The position numbers and the translations under genes are program-made. From Roseinatronobacter domitianus (GTDB lineage: Bacteria; Pseudomonadota; Alphaproteobacteria; Rhodobacterales; Rhodobacteraceae), in contig NZ_JALZWP010000001.1 in the NCBI RefSeq assembly GCF_023336755.1, positions 265,959 to 329,958 on the forward strand: a stretch of 64,000 nucleotides of DNA, read 5' to 3'. Below are positions 1 to 9,389 of this stretch, one piece after another. The notes under the pieces were generated by a model. That model ran no database searches, was not told the origin of the DNA, and saw nothing but the letters and a program-made list of their open reading frames with translations. Positions within the stretch are counted from its first letter, which is position 1. Each line of letters begins with the position of its first letter.

Positions 1-588
1 GGCCTCGCGTATGATTGCATGGGCGGGACGGCTGACCAGTTTCCCGCGCATGTCGGGGATAATGCAGAATTTGCACTTGTGGTTACAGCCCTCGGAAATC
101 TTGAGGTAGCTGTAATGGCGTGGCGTCAGGCTGACACTGCTGGCGGGCAGCAGGTCCACGAACGGATCGGGCTTCGGCGGGACGGCCTTGTGCACAGCGT
201 CCAGCACTTGCTCATATTGGTGCGGCCCGGTCACGGCCAGAACCTTGGGATGCGCCCCGGTGATGTAATCGGGTTCCGCGCCCAGACAGCCGGTCACGAT
301 TACGCGGCCGTTTTCGGTCAACGCCTCGCCAATTGCATCCAGACTTTCGGCCTTGGCGCTGTCCAGAAACCCGCAGGTGTTGACGATCACTGCATCCGCG
401 CCGGTGTAATCGGGGCTGATAGCATACCCCTCGGCGCGCAGGCGGGTCAAAATGCGTTCGCTGTCGACCAGCGCCTTGGGGCAGCCAAGGCTGACCATAC
501 CGATGGTCGGCTGACCAGGGCGGGTGCTGTCACGCATAAGCGCGCGCGGGGCGATATCGGGGCGAAGCTGGGGCGGGTTTTGAGACAT
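1..588 (-). CDS. rimO: Ribosomal protein S12 methylthiotransferase RimO (3' end beyond window)
   Basis: Radical-SAM enzyme that adds a methylthio group to the conserved aspartate of ribosomal protein S12. Reading leftwards from an ATG at 588, the 196 visible codons hold the UPF0004 N-terminal domain ([14 protein letters not shown] near residue 31 and [11 protein letters not shown] near residue 65, two Cys of the first Fe-S cluster; a third in VTGCLGAEP). The radical-SAM signature CNHKCKFC follows at the visible end. The rest of the radical-SAM domain and the TRAM domain lie outside the window. An in-frame ATG at 597 is an equally possible start. The MiaB family is similar, but the VSLGCPK opening and the spacing match RimO. 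Confidence 0.93.
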   Translation of the reverse strand, partial: MSQNPPQLRPDIAPRALMRDSTRPGQPTIGMVSLGCPKALVDSERILTRLRAEGYAISPDYTGADAVIVNTCGFLDSAKAESLDAIGEALTENGRVIVTGCLGAEPDYITGAHPKVLAVTGPHQYEQVLDAVHKAVPPKPDPFVDLLPASSVSLTPRHYSYLKISEGCNHKCKFCIIPDMRGKLVSRPAHAIIREA

Positions 589-632
589 GCGCGCCATATA
601 GTCCCACGCAGGCGCGCAGGAAAGCGCAAAAC

Positions 633-1595
633 TCAGCGCGGCTTTTCGGCAACTAACACCGAATAGGTGATTGCTCCCATCGTGTCGCCAGAATTCGGCC
701 CGGCCCCTTCGATCATATAGGGGCCGACCAGCGCGGCCACGGCATTGCGGATCAGGTATTTCGGCAAGAAAGGACGCAGCAGACGGTATTTCCACGAATG
801 AAAAAACCGCGCCGCGCGATTGTGCAGGTAGCGCAGTCCGGCGATGGATTGATCGCTCAGATCATCGGAGTGCAGGACCACCAGCCCGGCACGGGCGAGC
901 GCGGCTTCCCAAGCCTCGATCATATGAAAGCCCCCGGTGACAGCGGTCGTCACCTCGAACAGTCGGGCGGCGGTCTGCACATCTTCGGGCGCGGTGACGA
1001 AATCGGCGCGGCGAAACCCGTCATACATCACGAAACGCCCGCCCGGCGCCATCGCGGCGGCAATCTGGCGTGCTACAGCATCCAGGTCGTTGGCATAGCA
1101 CAGGGTTTCCAAGGCAAAGATCACATCCGCATTGTGCAGATCGGGGGAAATGTCGAAATAGCTGCCCTGCAGGAACCGCAGATTGGGCACATGGCCCGCG
1201 TTCTTGCGGGCGGCTTTGACATGATGCGCCATCAGGTCCAGCCCGGTGAACTGCACATCCGGATGATCTGGCGCAAGCGAGAGTGTGTTGAACCCCATGC
1301 CGCTGCCCAGTTCCAGCACGCGGGCGGCTTGCACCTGCCTGATCTGGTAGGCCACGTTGCGGATCTGGGTGAAATAGCCATCGGTGGCGTAAACCCCGTC
1401 AGGGTTCAGAGCCATATGCATACACCCCTTTTCGGAATGCACACGTTTATAGCCCGGTTCGGATTGCAGATAATAAGGTTTCAGAATGTCCTGCCCTTCA
1501 TCGGCCAGGATCTGGTCAATGCCGAAAACCCGGTCCACATGCCCCAGAGCTTCGGTCAAGGACATGGCAAAGGGTGTGGTCCGGGCATGGGGCAT
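633..1595 (-). CDS. SAM-dependent class I methyltransferase
   Basis: About 320 aa. A Rossmann SAM-binding motif [11 protein letters not shown] sits near residue 93, followed by acidic motif II ([10 protein letters not shown]) and a late [11 protein letters not shown] motif, as in the sterol/tocopherol/small-molecule methyltransferase group. The substrate cannot be read from sequence. The reading frame is open further upstream to 1649, but that part overlaps the end of trpE. The ATG at 1595 (or 1565, beginning [11 protein letters not shown]) lies just downstream of the trpE stop at 1606 and is the more economical start. It follows trpE on the same strand and may be cotranscribed, although no link to tryptophan biosynthesis is evident. 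Confidence 0.8.
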   Translation of the reverse strand: MPHARTTPFAMSLTEALGHVDRVFGIDQILADEGQDILKPYYLQSEPGYKRVHSEKGCMHMALNPDGVYATDGYFTQIRNVAYQIRQVQAARVLELGSGMGFNTLSLAPDHPDVQFTGLDLMAHHVKAARKNAGHVPNLRFLQGSYFDISPDLHNADVIFALETLCYANDLDAVARQIAAAMAPGGRFVMYDGFRRADFVTAPEDVQTAARLFEVTTAVTGGFHMIEAWEAALARAGLVVLHSDDLSDQSIAGLRYLHNRAARFFHSWKYRLLRPFLPKYLIRNAVAALVGPYMIEGAGPNSGDTMGAITYSVLVAEKPR

Positions 1596-1605
1596 GGCGA
1601 AACGG

Positions 1606-3132
1606 TCAGGCGTTGCCGCGCGCAAAGCGGCCCGCTTCTTCTGCGGCACGGCGCAGGGCTCGGGATTTGTTCACCGTCTCTTGATATTCGGCCTCTGGAT
1701 CGCTGTCATAGACAACACCGCCCCCGGCCTGAATATACAAAGTTTCATCCTTCAGAACGGCCGTGCGCAGGCAGATGCACATGTCCATTTCGCCATTGGC
1801 AGAAAAATATCCCGCCCCGCCACCATAGACACCCCGTTTTTCGGGTTCCAACTCGTCTATGATCTGCATGGCGCGGACTTTCGGCGCACCGCTGACCGTG
1901 CCTGCGGGCAGCCCGGCCAACAGCGCGGATAGCGCATCCTGCCCCTCGGCCAACTCGCCCACCACGTTGGATACGATATGCATGACATGGCTGTAGCGTT
2001 CGATCACGAATTCCTCTGTCGGGCGCACGGTGCCAATGCGGGCGACACGGCCTACATCGTTGCGGCCAAGGTCCAGCAACATCAAATGTTCTGACAGTTC
2101 CTTTTCATCGGACAGCAAATCCTGTTCATGCGCGCGATCTTCTTCCGGCGTGGCGCCGCGCGGGCGCGTGCCTGCGATGGGGCGAATCGTGACCTCGTTA
2201 TCGCGCAGGCGCACCAAGATTTCGGGACTGGCGCCAATGACCTGAAACGGCCCCTCAGCCAGCGAGAAATCGAAATAGAACATGAAAGGCGATGGGTTCA
2301 TCCGCCGCAAGGATCGATACAGCGCAAAGGGCGGTAGCGCGAAACGCTGCGACCAACGCTGCGACGGCACCACCTGAAAGATGTCACCCGCCCGAATGTA
2401 ATCCTTGGCCTTGTCCACAGCCGCCAGATAATCCGGCTTGGCGAAATTGGACATGGGCACGCCAATCGGCGCGTCCGCATCGGCCAACTCGCGCGGGGCG
2501 CTTGGCAAGCCGCGTTCAAGGTCGCGCACGGCGTCCATGACCCGCTCGGCGGCTTGGGCGTAAGCCGCGCGGGCAGGCAGGTCAGACGCCACCCAGGCCG
2601 GGGCAACCACGATGACCTCGCCCTTGACCCCGTCCAGCACCGCCACGACCGAAGGTCGCAGCATCAGCGCATCGGGTGCACCGATGGGGTCGGGGTTCAC
2701 ATCGGGCAAGTGCTCGACCAGCCGGATCATATCGTAACCCAGATAGCCGAACAGTCCGGCACAGGCGGCGGGCAGGTCGTCGGGTATCTCGATTCGCGAT
2801 TCGGCCAACAGGGCGCGCAGCGCGTCCAGTGGGGCCGCCCCCTGATCTTCCCACGCATCCGGGTCGAACCGTGCAGCGCGGTTCAGCCGCGCGCGGCCAT
2901 CGCGGCATTGCCAGACCAGATCCGGTTTCATCCCGATGATCGAATAGCGCCCACGCACCTCTCCGCCGGTGACGGATTCGAGGATGAAACTGCCGCGCGC
3001 AGCACCTGCCAGTTTCAGGTATAGCGAAACCGGCGTGTCCAGATCGGCCGCCAGCCGCATATAGACAAGCTGGTTTTCACCGCGCGACCAAGCAGCCTCG
3101 AAACGGTCGAAATCGGGGGTCAGGCTGGCCAT
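1606..3132 (-). CDS. trpE: Anthranilate synthase component I
   Basis: Converts chorismate plus ammonia (from the TrpG glutaminase) to anthranilate, the first step of tryptophan synthesis. 508 aa, normal family length. The N-terminal domain contains an ILES motif near residues 50-53, the position of the tryptophan feedback site in TrpE. The chorismate-binding domain has PIAGTRPRG, LMLLDLGRNDVGRV, HIVSNVVG, AGTVSGAPKVRAM and a glycine-rich AGGGVVYDSDPEAEY near the C-terminus. The ATG at 3132 lies 3 nt after the ppiD-like stop, so the two are probably cotranscribed. trpG, trpD and trpC are not in the window on this side. No leader peptide or attenuator is visible between trpE and the upstream gene. 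Confidence 0.96.
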   Translation of the reverse strand: MASLTPDFDRFEAAWSRGENQLVYMRLAADLDTPVSLYLKLAGAARGSFILESVTGGEVRGRYSIIGMKPDLVWQCRDGRARLNRAARFDPDAWEDQGAAPLDALRALLAESRIEIPDDLPAACAGLFGYLGYDMIRLVEHLPDVNPDPIGAPDALMLRPSVVAVLDGVKGEVIVVAPAWVASDLPARAAYAQAAERVMDAVRDLERGLPSAPRELADADAPIGVPMSNFAKPDYLAAVDKAKDYIRAGDIFQVVPSQRWSQRFALPPFALYRSLRRMNPSPFMFYFDFSLAEGPFQVIGASPEILVRLRDNEVTIRPIAGTRPRGATPEEDRAHEQDLLSDEKELSEHLMLLDLGRNDVGRVARIGTVRPTEEFVIERYSHVMHIVSNVVGELAEGQDALSALLAGLPAGTVSGAPKVRAMQIIDELEPEKRGVYGGGAGYFSANGEMDMCICLRTAVLKDETLYIQAGGGVVYDSDPEAEYQETVNKSRALRRAAEEAGRFARGNA

Positions 3133-3135
3133 GCG

Positions 3136-4983
3136 TCAAAAGCTCTGCTGAACCGCGTCGATCATCTGCTGGTTCAGCGTAATCGGCATGGACTGGCGCA
3201 GCGCACCGCTGAAATACCCGAACAGGTCTTGCGTATAGCTTTGCGTGATCTGGCTTTCGAGGGCGCGGCGTATTTGCTGCGTGGTATCCAGATCAGGATC
3301 GGGGGACGCAACGGCGTGCAACTGCACGACATGCACCCGCGCGCCATCGGTCACGGTGGCCAACTCTCCGCTTTGCAACTCGAACGCTTGGGTCAGGACC
3401 GCGCGGGGCAGGTCTGGCACGGGGTCCGAACGCGACAGGTCGGCAAAGCGCAGACTGTCGATTCCCAGCGCATCTATCTCGGTGCCGCTTTCAACCTCGG
3501 CGATCAAGGCGTCGGCCTGCGCGCTCAGTCGCGCACGGATTTCGGCAGTTTGCCAATCCTGCACGGCCTGCGTGCGGATATCTTCCAGCGGGCGCGGCGC
3601 GGCGGGCAGCTCTTCGACCAGTTCAAGCGCGAACATGCCGCCATCTTCCAGTATCAGGATTTCGGCAAAATCGCCCGCTTGCACGCTGCGTGCGGCGTCG
3701 CGGAATTCCTCGTATGCCGCGATCCCGCTTTGCACATCGGGGCGCCAGTCTATCTGTCCGGCCTGCATCTCTGTTTCATTGGCCAGTTGCGTCACCGTGG
3801 CGCCGCCGGCCAGCAGGTCTTCATAGAGATCAATATTCTCTGCCAGAATGCGGCGCGCGCGGTCCATCAGCAAAGCATCGCGCAATTCGGTGCGCGCGTC
3901 TTCAAACGGGGTTTCGCGTGCGGCCAGAATGGCGTTCATCCGAAAGATCGCGGGGCCAAGATTGGTCTCTACCGGCCCGGCCACGCCCGGCTCATTCAGC
4001 GCGAACACAGTGTCCCCTGCGGCGCCAAGAGCTTCGCGGGTCACATCGCCCATATCGGTATCGTCCAATGTCAGACCGCGCGCGGCGACCACGTCTTCGA
4101 AGGTGGTTTCGCCCGATGTGATACGGTCCAACGCGTCTTGCGCGGCGGTCATGTCGGGCAGGATCAAGCGCTCTACAAGCCGCCGTTCGGGTTGACGATA
4201 CTGTGCTGAGCGCGCCTCATAAGCCGCACGCAACTCGTCCTCGTCAGCTTCCAGCGTGTCAAGAAGCATTTCCGGGGTGATCCATGCGTAATCCAGCCGT
4301 TTTCCGGCAGGCAGGGTGTAACGCTCAAGATTTGCCTCGTAATACGCCGTTAACTCCGCGTTGTTTGGCTGGCCGACGGGGCTGTCCAGATCATCCGCAG
4401 TCAATGTCAGCACGGTGAAATCGCGCGTTTGGGCCTGATATTCCAGCAGCGGTTCAACCAACCCTTCGGGCGCGCTGGCGCCGCCGATTGTCGCCAGTTG
4501 CAGAATGGAACGGCTGATTTCTTCGCGGATCGAGGTTTCGAATTCTGCTTCGCTCAGGCCCGCGTTTTGCAAGGCGAAGCGGTAGGATTCGCGGTCGAAA
4601 GACCCATCCAGCCCTTGGAAACTTGGTATGGCGAGGATCTCTGCCTGCACGGTTTCGTCGCCAGCCGACACGCCAAGGCGGTCGGCTTCGGTGTTGAGCG
4701 CGGCTTGATCGATGAGTTGTTCCAGCGCGCGCTGGTCCAACCCGAATAGACGCGCCTGTTCCATTGTGATCGGCTGGCCAAGCTGCGCTTGCAACGCGCG
4801 CAGGTCGTTTTGCAGCGTGCGCGCATACTCATCCGCGGTTATGTCACGGTCGCCGACTGTGCCAATGGTCTGGCGCGCGGTGCCGAAGCCTTCGACGCCG
4901 AAACCGAGCAGGCTGAGCGCCAGCAAACCCATCAGCAGGCCAGCGCCCAGTTTCTTGCCTTTGGAATTCTTGTTCGACGACAT
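3136..4983 (-). CDS. ppiD: PpiD-like periplasmic folding chaperone (SurA_N / rotamase family)
   Basis: 615 aa, close to the usual PpiD length. A short basic N-terminus is followed by one transmembrane segment (about residues 13-28, LGAGLLMGLLALSLLGF). A SurA-type N-terminal chaperone domain (IGTVGDRDITADEYA onward, with the QLIDQAALNTEADRLGVS segment typical of the family) comes next, then a central parvulin-like region and a second helical region. The parvulin part is divergent, so prolyl isomerase activity is uncertain. It is expected to be anchored in the inner membrane, acting on newly exported proteins. It lies immediately upstream of trpE, an arrangement that I recall from other Rhodobacteraceae but cannot check here. 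Confidence 0.85.
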   Translation of the reverse strand: MSSNKNSKGKKLGAGLLMGLLALSLLGFGVEGFGTARQTIGTVGDRDITADEYARTLQNDLRALQAQLGQPITMEQARLFGLDQRALEQLIDQAALNTEADRLGVSAGDETVQAEILAIPSFQGLDGSFDRESYRFALQNAGLSEAEFETSIREEISRSILQLATIGGASAPEGLVEPLLEYQAQTRDFTVLTLTADDLDSPVGQPNNAELTAYYEANLERYTLPAGKRLDYAWITPEMLLDTLEADEDELRAAYEARSAQYRQPERRLVERLILPDMTAAQDALDRITSGETTFEDVVAARGLTLDDTDMGDVTREALGAAGDTVFALNEPGVAGPVETNLGPAIFRMNAILAARETPFEDARTELRDALLMDRARRILAENIDLYEDLLAGGATVTQLANETEMQAGQIDWRPDVQSGIAAYEEFRDAARSVQAGDFAEILILEDGGMFALELVEELPAAPRPLEDIRTQAVQDWQTAEIRARLSAQADALIAEVESGTEIDALGIDSLRFADLSRSDPVPDLPRAVLTQAFELQSGELATVTDGARVHVVQLHAVASPDPDLDTTQQIRRALESQITQSYTQDLFGYFSGALRQSMPITLNQQMIDAVQQSF

Positions 4984-5081
4984 GCGGGCACTCTCGATCA
5001 GCGAGGAAAGGATATTTTGCCTGTCTAGAGAATGCGCCGGGCAGGGGCAAGGCTGCCCGCGCGCCGCAGACCCGCAGTCGG

Positions 5082-5846
5082 TCAGAAACGCAGGTTGAAA
5101 TGGCGTGTCAGGCCAATTTTCGCGCTGATCTGATCGCGACTGCCTTGCCGCGTAATGGGAGAGTTCGCCGCATCACCCATTAAACGATCATAGCGCAGCG
5201 TGCCGGTAATGCCCCAATCGGTGGTCAGCGGCTGATATGCACCCAGTTCCACCCCCAGAGAGGTCAGGCCGCCCGATGGTGTATAGGTGCCAAGGTTGGA
5301 GCCGAGCGCCTCGGCCGGGGTGACGCCGAAATAGCTGCGCGCAAAGGCGCCGGAACCGAATTCAGCGCGCGGCCCGCCATGCAGGACCAGCCCGCTATCG
5401 GCACGGTAAATCAGGTTCGCGCCGGTTTCGGCGGCGAACCCATTATGCCCGGTGACGCCGTAGCGAATGTCAGCAAAGACTTGCCACGTTTCGGTCGTGT
5501 GATGCAGGCCCATGCCCAGTTCCAGCGCGGCATCGACATCATCCAGACCGGCAAGTTCATTGCGCCCTTCGCGCTTGGGGATAAAGCGGACTGCACCGCG
5601 CAACCCGGTGCCGGGGGCAAAGAGTGCAGGGCCATCCGGGTCGCCAAGCTGAAGCCCACCGGCGCGCAAACCGGTAAAGCCAAACGCAAAAGCCGGGGTC
5701 ACGCTGGACCCGTTTGCCCCGAAATAGCTGGGCGCCGTGCGCGCGCCTGCGGTTAACGAGAATGACAGTGCGTTATCCTGCGCGGCAAGCGGGCTGGCAG
5801 CCATACAAGCGGCGAAAAGAGCTGAGCAAACTCTGGACGTGACCAT
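5082..5846 (-). CDS. MipA/OmpV family outer-membrane protein
   Basis: Predicted outer-membrane beta-barrel of about 254 aa. A signal peptide (MVTSRVCSALFAACMAASPLAAQ, cleavage after AQA-like site) leads into repeated amphipathic strands, a GARTAPSYFGA segment typical of MipA/OmpV, and a C-terminal aromatic residue (ends HFNLRF), the usual outer-membrane insertion signal. The ATG at 5846 has an AGGAAA Shine-Dalgarno about 8 nt upstream and leaves a clean signal peptide. Upstream in-frame starts at 5861 and 5879 would add a short polar tail and are less likely. Function in the family is poorly defined (MltA-interacting scaffold in E. coli). No cotranscribed partner is obvious. Confidence 0.82.
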   Translation of the reverse strand: MVTSRVCSALFAACMAASPLAAQDNALSFSLTAGARTAPSYFGANGSSVTPAFAFGFTGLRAGGLQLGDPDGPALFAPGTGLRGAVRFIPKREGRNELAGLDDVDAALELGMGLHHTTETWQVFADIRYGVTGHNGFAAETGANLIYRADSGLVLHGGPRAEFGSGAFARSYFGVTPAEALGSNLGTYTPSGGLTSLGVELGAYQPLTTDWGITGTLRYDRLMGDAANSPITRQGSRDQISAKIGLTRHFNLRF

Positions 5847-5946
5847 AAAATTTCCTGCCATGAATGTCCCACCCCGCATGCAACACCAGATATTTGGGGG
5901 TGCTCTGCGCCAAGTCTAGTCACGTCTGGTTTACAAAACCCTAAGT

Positions 5947-6450
5947 TCAGGTGCCGCGATAGGGTTCGACATATTGCAAAGCCATGTCCCATGGAAAGAA
6001 AATCCATGTATCCTGCGACACTTCGGTGATGAAACTGTCCACCATCTCGCGGCCTTGCGGCTTGGCATAGACGGTCGCGAAATGGGCTTTGGGGAACATC
6101 CGGCGCACCAGCTCCAGCGTTTTGCCGGTATCGACCAGATCGTCGATAATCAGCACGCCTTCACCGTCCTTCCCCATGATATCGGTTTGCGGGGCTTTCA
6201 GCACCGCAGCGTCTGCCTGAGTTTGATGGTCGTAGGATTTCACGCTGATCGTATCGACCACGCGAATGTCCAACTCGCGCGCGATAATCATCGCCGGGGC
6301 CAGCCCGCCACGGGTGATGGCCACAACCGCGCGCCAGTCGCCGCCATCGGGGCCATGCTTGTCCAGCCGCCACGCCAGCGCGCGGCTGTCGCGGTGAATC
6401 TGGTCCCAAGAGATGTGGAAGCCTTTTTCGTGGGGCAGGCGGTCATTCAT
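5947..6450 (-). CDS. gpt: Xanthine(-guanine) phosphoribosyltransferase
   Basis: Purine salvage enzyme that transfers phosphoribose from PRPP to xanthine or guanine. 167 aa, the size of E. coli Gpt. The PRPP-binding signature [15 protein letters not shown] is complete (about residues 97-111) and the early [14 protein letters not shown] loop matches the family. [14 protein letters not shown] at the end resembles the Gpt C-terminus. It begins 3 nt after the fabI stop codon, so the two genes are probably cotranscribed. An HPRT-type enzyme is excluded by the length and by the N-terminal [18 protein letters not shown] region, which is Gpt-like. Confidence 0.93.
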   Translation of the reverse strand: MNDRLPHEKGFHISWDQIHRDSRALAWRLDKHGPDGGDWRAVVAITRGGLAPAMIIARELDIRVVDTISVKSYDHQTQADAAVLKAPQTDIMGKDGEGVLIIDDLVDTGKTLELVRRMFPKAHFATVYAKPQGREMVDSFITEVSQDTWIFFPWDMALQYVEPYRGT

Positions 6451-6453
6451 GGA

Positions 6454-7275
6454 TCACGCCTCCTTCTTGCCGGTCACAACGTCGATATCGGGCGCATCGA
6501 CCGCTTTCATGCCGACCACATGATAGCCTGCATCCACATGCAGGTTTTCCCCCGTGGTGCCGGTGCCAAGGTCGGACAGTAGGTAAAGCGCGGCTTTGCC
6601 GACCTCTTCTTGGGTGACGTTGCGGCGCAGCGGTGAGTTCAACTCGTTCCATTTCATTATATAGCGGAAATCGCCAATGCCCGAAGCCGCAAGTGTCTTG
6701 ATCGGTCCGGCGCTGATGGCGTTGCAGCGAATACCGTCCTTGCCCAAATCCTCGGCAATGTATTTGACCGATGCTTCCAGTGCGGCTTTGGCCACGCCCA
6801 TGACATTGTAGTGCGGCATGACCTGCTCTGCGCCATAATAGGTCATGGTCAGCAGGCTGCCGCCATTGGGCATGAGTTTGGCTGCGCGCTGGCACACAGC
6901 GGTGAAGGAATAGACAGAAATATCCATCGTCATGGTAAAATTATCGCGACTGGTATCGACATAACGACCGCGAAGTTCGGCCTTGTCCGAAAACCCGATG
7001 GCATGGACCACGAAATCAAGCGTGCCCCATTGCGCTTCCAAGTCGCTGAACAGCGCATCGACAGAGGCCATGTCGGTCACGTCGCATTCGAACAGATGCG
7101 CGGTCCCAAGGCTTTCGGCCAGTGGCAGCACGCGCTTTTTCAAAGCGTCGCCCTGATAGCTGAAGGCCAGTTCGGCCCCTTGTTCGCCCAATGCCTTGGC
7201 AATGCCCCAGGCGATTGACTTGTCATTGGCCACGCCCATAATCAGGCCACGTTTGCCGCTCATCAAAAGGGACAT
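6454..7275 (-). CDS. fabI: Enoyl-[acyl-carrier-protein] reductase (NADH)
   Basis: Last reductive step of type II fatty acid elongation. 273 aa short-chain dehydrogenase with the FabI-specific glycine motif GVANDKSIAWGIAKALGEQGAEL (only part quoted: NDKSIAWGIA near residue 18). The catalytic Tyr-x6-Lys is in YNVMGVAK, preceded by LTMTYYGAEQVMPHY, and there is a nucleotide-contact GPIKTLAASGI loop. The N-terminus MSLLMSGKRGLIMG fits the ATG at 7275; the internal ATG at residue 5 is an alternative. First gene of a probable fabI-gpt unit. The 190 bp to the divergent pdxH hold both promoters, but I cannot assign boxes with confidence. Confidence 0.96.
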   Translation of the reverse strand: MSLLMSGKRGLIMGVANDKSIAWGIAKALGEQGAELAFSYQGDALKKRVLPLAESLGTAHLFECDVTDMASVDALFSDLEAQWGTLDFVVHAIGFSDKAELRGRYVDTSRDNFTMTMDISVYSFTAVCQRAAKLMPNGGSLLTMTYYGAEQVMPHYNVMGVAKAALEASVKYIAEDLGKDGIRCNAISAGPIKTLAASGIGDFRYIMKWNELNSPLRRNVTQEEVGKAALYLLSDLGTGTTGENLHVDAGYHVVGMKAVDAPDIDVVTGKKEA

Positions 7276-7467
7276 GAGGTCGCTCCTTTACCCATTAAAC
7301 CTGCTTTAGGACATCGGCCCGGTTGCTGCAAGCTACAGCAAGTCGTTCAGAGCTTTACGGGCTGCGCTTGCATCATATATCCAAGATGTTAATACTCCTG
7401 CCAGAGACGAGACAGGGCACCTTCGCTCAGGTCCTCCCCGAAAGACACAAGAAACCATGGTGATAGA

Positions 7468-8073
7468 GTGAGCGAACGGGACGGTATTTTCGTTGGAGAT
7501 GACCCCTTCGAGATTGCGCGCAAATGGCTGGCAGAGGCCGAGCCGGTTGAACCTAACGACCCGAATGCGATTGCGCTTGCCAGCGTCGATGCCGACGGGT
7601 TGCCAAATGTCCGAATGGTTCTGCTCAAGGATATTCTGGACGATTCTTTCGTGTTCTACACGAATTACACCAGCACCAAGGGGCAAGAGATCGCGGCAAC
7701 CGGCAAGGCAGCCTTCGTTCTGCATTGGAAATCGCTGCGCCGACAAATTCGCGTGCGCGGTGTGACAGAACGCTTCGAGGGGCCAGAGGCGGATGCCTAT
7801 TACGCCTCGCGCTCGCTGAAAAGCCGCCTTGGAGCGTGGTCTTCGCCGCAATCGCAACCTATTGCGTCTCGGGCCAGCCTTATGGCAGAAGTTGCGCGAC
7901 AGACCGCCCGACATGGGACCAACCCACCGCGCCCGCCATTCTGGGGCGGAATTCGCATCGTGCCCTCAGAGATCGAGTTCTGGGCAGATGGTGCTTTCCG
8001 CTTGCATGACCGCTTCCAATGGCGCAAAGGGGCTTCCGTCAATGGCTGGGCGATAACGCGCCTAGCGCCGTAG
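7468..8073 (+). CDS. pdxH: Pyridoxine/pyridoxamine 5'-phosphate oxidase
   Basis: FMN-dependent oxidase making pyridoxal 5'-phosphate from PNP or PMP. 201 aa. The FMN-binding split-barrel motifs are present ([58 protein letters not shown]), with the C-terminal [11 protein letters not shown] and [12 protein letters not shown] segments that complete the active site. The start is a GTG at 7468; there is no better in-frame ATG, and an ATG 11 nt upstream (7457) opens only a four-codon frame. The ending RLAP agrees with the family C-terminus. pdxA, another B6 gene, is 20 kb away, so there is no B6 operon. Confidence 0.95.
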   Translation: MSERDGIFVGDDPFEIARKWLAEAEPVEPNDPNAIALASVDADGLPNVRMVLLKDILDDSFVFYTNYTSTKGQEIAATGKAAFVLHWKSLRRQIRVRGVTERFEGPEADAYYASRSLKSRLGAWSSPQSQPIASRASLMAEVARQTARHGTNPPRPPFWGGIRIVPSEIEFWADGAFRLHDRFQWRKGASVNGWAITRLAP

Positions 8074-8160
8074 CGCGCAGCACAGGTTTGTATTGGCCAG
8101 AGTTCCGGCTATCTCATGAAATTGCGCCGCAGAGCGCCAAGAGCACGAGCGAGATATAGC

Positions 8161-8688
8161 ATGGCGTCCGATTATGATCCCGATGAACAGGTTCAGGGGT
8201 CGGTAAAGTGGTTCGACCCGGCAAAGGGGTTTGGGTTTCTGGTCGCGACCGAGGGCGGCCCGGATATTCTGTTGCATGCCAATGCGTTGCGCAATTTCGG
8301 CCTAAGTTCCGTGTGCGACAATGCCCGCATGACCGTGTCGGTGCAGAAAACTGCGCGCGGTTATCAGGTGACAGAGGTGTTCGCGGTTCTGCCGCCGTTG
8401 GATAGCACGCTACCGGAGACTGGCGAAGACGGGGATGCGCCGGTCGTGGACCGCTCTGTCCCGTTGGAAGCCGCGCGCGTAAAATGGTTCGACAAGGTTA
8501 AGGGGTTCGGGTTTGCCAACTGTTTTGGCAAGTCAGAAGATGTGTTCGTGCATATGGAAACCCTGCGGCGCGCGGGTTTGGCCGAACTTATGCCCGGAGA
8601 GGCGATCGCGATCCGTGTGGTAGATGGCGAGCGCGGCCGCATGGCCGTGGTGATCGAACCATGGGAGGCCGCGCTGCATGAAGGCTAG
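8161..8688 (+). CDS. Cold-shock protein with two CSD domains
   Basis: 175 aa single-stranded nucleic-acid-binding protein. Two cold-shock domains are visible: the first at about residues 9-70 ([15 protein letters not shown], then [13 protein letters not shown]) and the second at about 105-170 ([15 protein letters not shown], then [15 protein letters not shown]). They are joined by an acidic linker. Both contain RNP1-like KGFGF, but the usual RNP2 VFVH is altered to ILLH in the first copy. Tandem CSD proteins of this size are common in alphaproteobacteria. The frame is open upstream to 8116, but the ATG at 8161 begins the conserved part. The end overlaps the next gene by 11 nt, implying translational coupling. 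Confidence 0.88.
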   Translation: MASDYDPDEQVQGSVKWFDPAKGFGFLVATEGGPDILLHANALRNFGLSSVCDNARMTVSVQKTARGYQVTEVFAVLPPLDSTLPETGEDGDAPVVDRSVPLEAARVKWFDKVKGFGFANCFGKSEDVFVHMETLRRAGLAELMPGEAIAIRVVDGERGRMAVVIEPWEAALHEG

Positions 8689-9166
8689 GGCGCAACTCAG
8701 GGCGATGCTTGGCGCGGCTGCGCTGGTGCTGTCGCTTGTTGCCCAAGCTGCCGCTGACTGCGCGCCAGACCGTGTTGACCTGCGCGGCCCGTGGGGGCAG
8801 GCGCGCTTCACCGCGGAAGTGGTGGACACGCCCGAAACCCGCGCGCAAGGGCTGATGTTCCGCGAAAGCCTGCCGCGTTTCGCGGGCATGTTGTTCATCT
8901 ATGAAGCGCCGACCACGGCGAGTTTCTGGATGCGCAACACGCTTATCCCGCTGGACATGATCTTTGTCGGCCCCGATGGGGGCGTGACACATGTGCATCA
9001 CAACGCGATCCCGTTGGACGAAACCCCGATTCCCGGCGGTGAGAATGTTCTGATGGTGCTGGAAATTAACGGCGGATTGGCCGAACGCTTCGGCATCGCA
9101 CCCGGAAGTGAGTTGCGGCACCCGCGTCTAGATCAAGACAACGCGCTCTGGCCTTGCCAGCCCTGA
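8678..9166 (+). CDS. DUF192 family secreted protein
   Basis: 162 aa with an N-terminal signal peptide (about residues 1-26, ending AQAAADC). It is followed by the whole DUF192 domain: [45 protein letters not shown] and [15 protein letters not shown] are family hallmarks. The molecular function of DUF192 is not established. Its start overlaps the stop of the cold-shock gene, so the pair is likely translated from one mRNA. tRNA-Pro follows 90 bp downstream. The protein is complete and appears intact. Confidence 0.85.
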   Translation: MKARAQLRAMLGAAALVLSLVAQAAADCAPDRVDLRGPWGQARFTAEVVDTPETRAQGLMFRESLPRFAGMLFIYEAPTTASFWMRNTLIPLDMIFVGPDGGVTHVHHNAIPLDETPIPGGENVLMVLEINGGLAERFGIAPGSELRHPRLDQDNALWPCQP

Positions 9167-9256
9167 GGCTTGCTTCGCTGGTCGGGAAAAATAAATCGTC
9201 CCCAAAGGCGATTTCGCCCTTTCCTAGCGCCGCTTGCCCGAGTAAACGATGCGTGT

Positions 9257-9333
9257 CGGGGCGTGGCGCAGCCTGGTAGCGCGACGGTTTTGGGTACCGT
9301 AGGTCGTAGGTTCGAATCCTATCGCCCCGACCA
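9257..9333 (+). tRNA. tRNA-Pro (anticodon TGG)
   Basis: A 77-nt cloverleaf can be drawn by eye. The acceptor stem is CGGGGCG with CGCCCCG, then A and an encoded CCA. The D arm contains the AGCCTGGTAGC consensus. The anticodon stem ACGGT/ACCGT surrounds the loop TTTGGGT with anticodon TGG, and the T arm contains GGTTCGAATCC. UGG reads proline codons. It stands alone, downstream of the DUF192 gene, and a terminator of the opposite-strand lipoprotein gene lies just after it. Confidence 0.97.
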
Positions 9334-9352
9334 TCTTTCCTTTGAATGTGAT

Positions 9353-9384
9353 AAAACGCGCGCGCCTTCCAAGGTCGCGCGCGC
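9353..9384 (-). terminator. Rho-independent terminator of the lipoprotein gene
   Basis: Read on the minus strand, GCGCGCGC and its complement form an 8-bp GC stem around an 11-12 nt loop, followed by GTTTTAT. It sits 6 bp past the stop codon at 9390, as expected for the end of that transcript. On the plus strand there is no T-tract, so it would not efficiently stop the tRNA transcript. Confidence 0.7.
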
Positions 9385-9389
9385 ATGTC

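Noticed and set aside
798-1862. A 354-codon open frame on the plus strand
   Set aside because: It lies antisense to the methyltransferase and trpE, which have clear domains. Long antisense frames are common in GC-rich DNA.
7457-7474. Very short ATG frame overlapping the pdxH start
   Set aside because: Four sense codons only (ATG GTG ATA GAG then TGA); no reason to assume a leader peptide.
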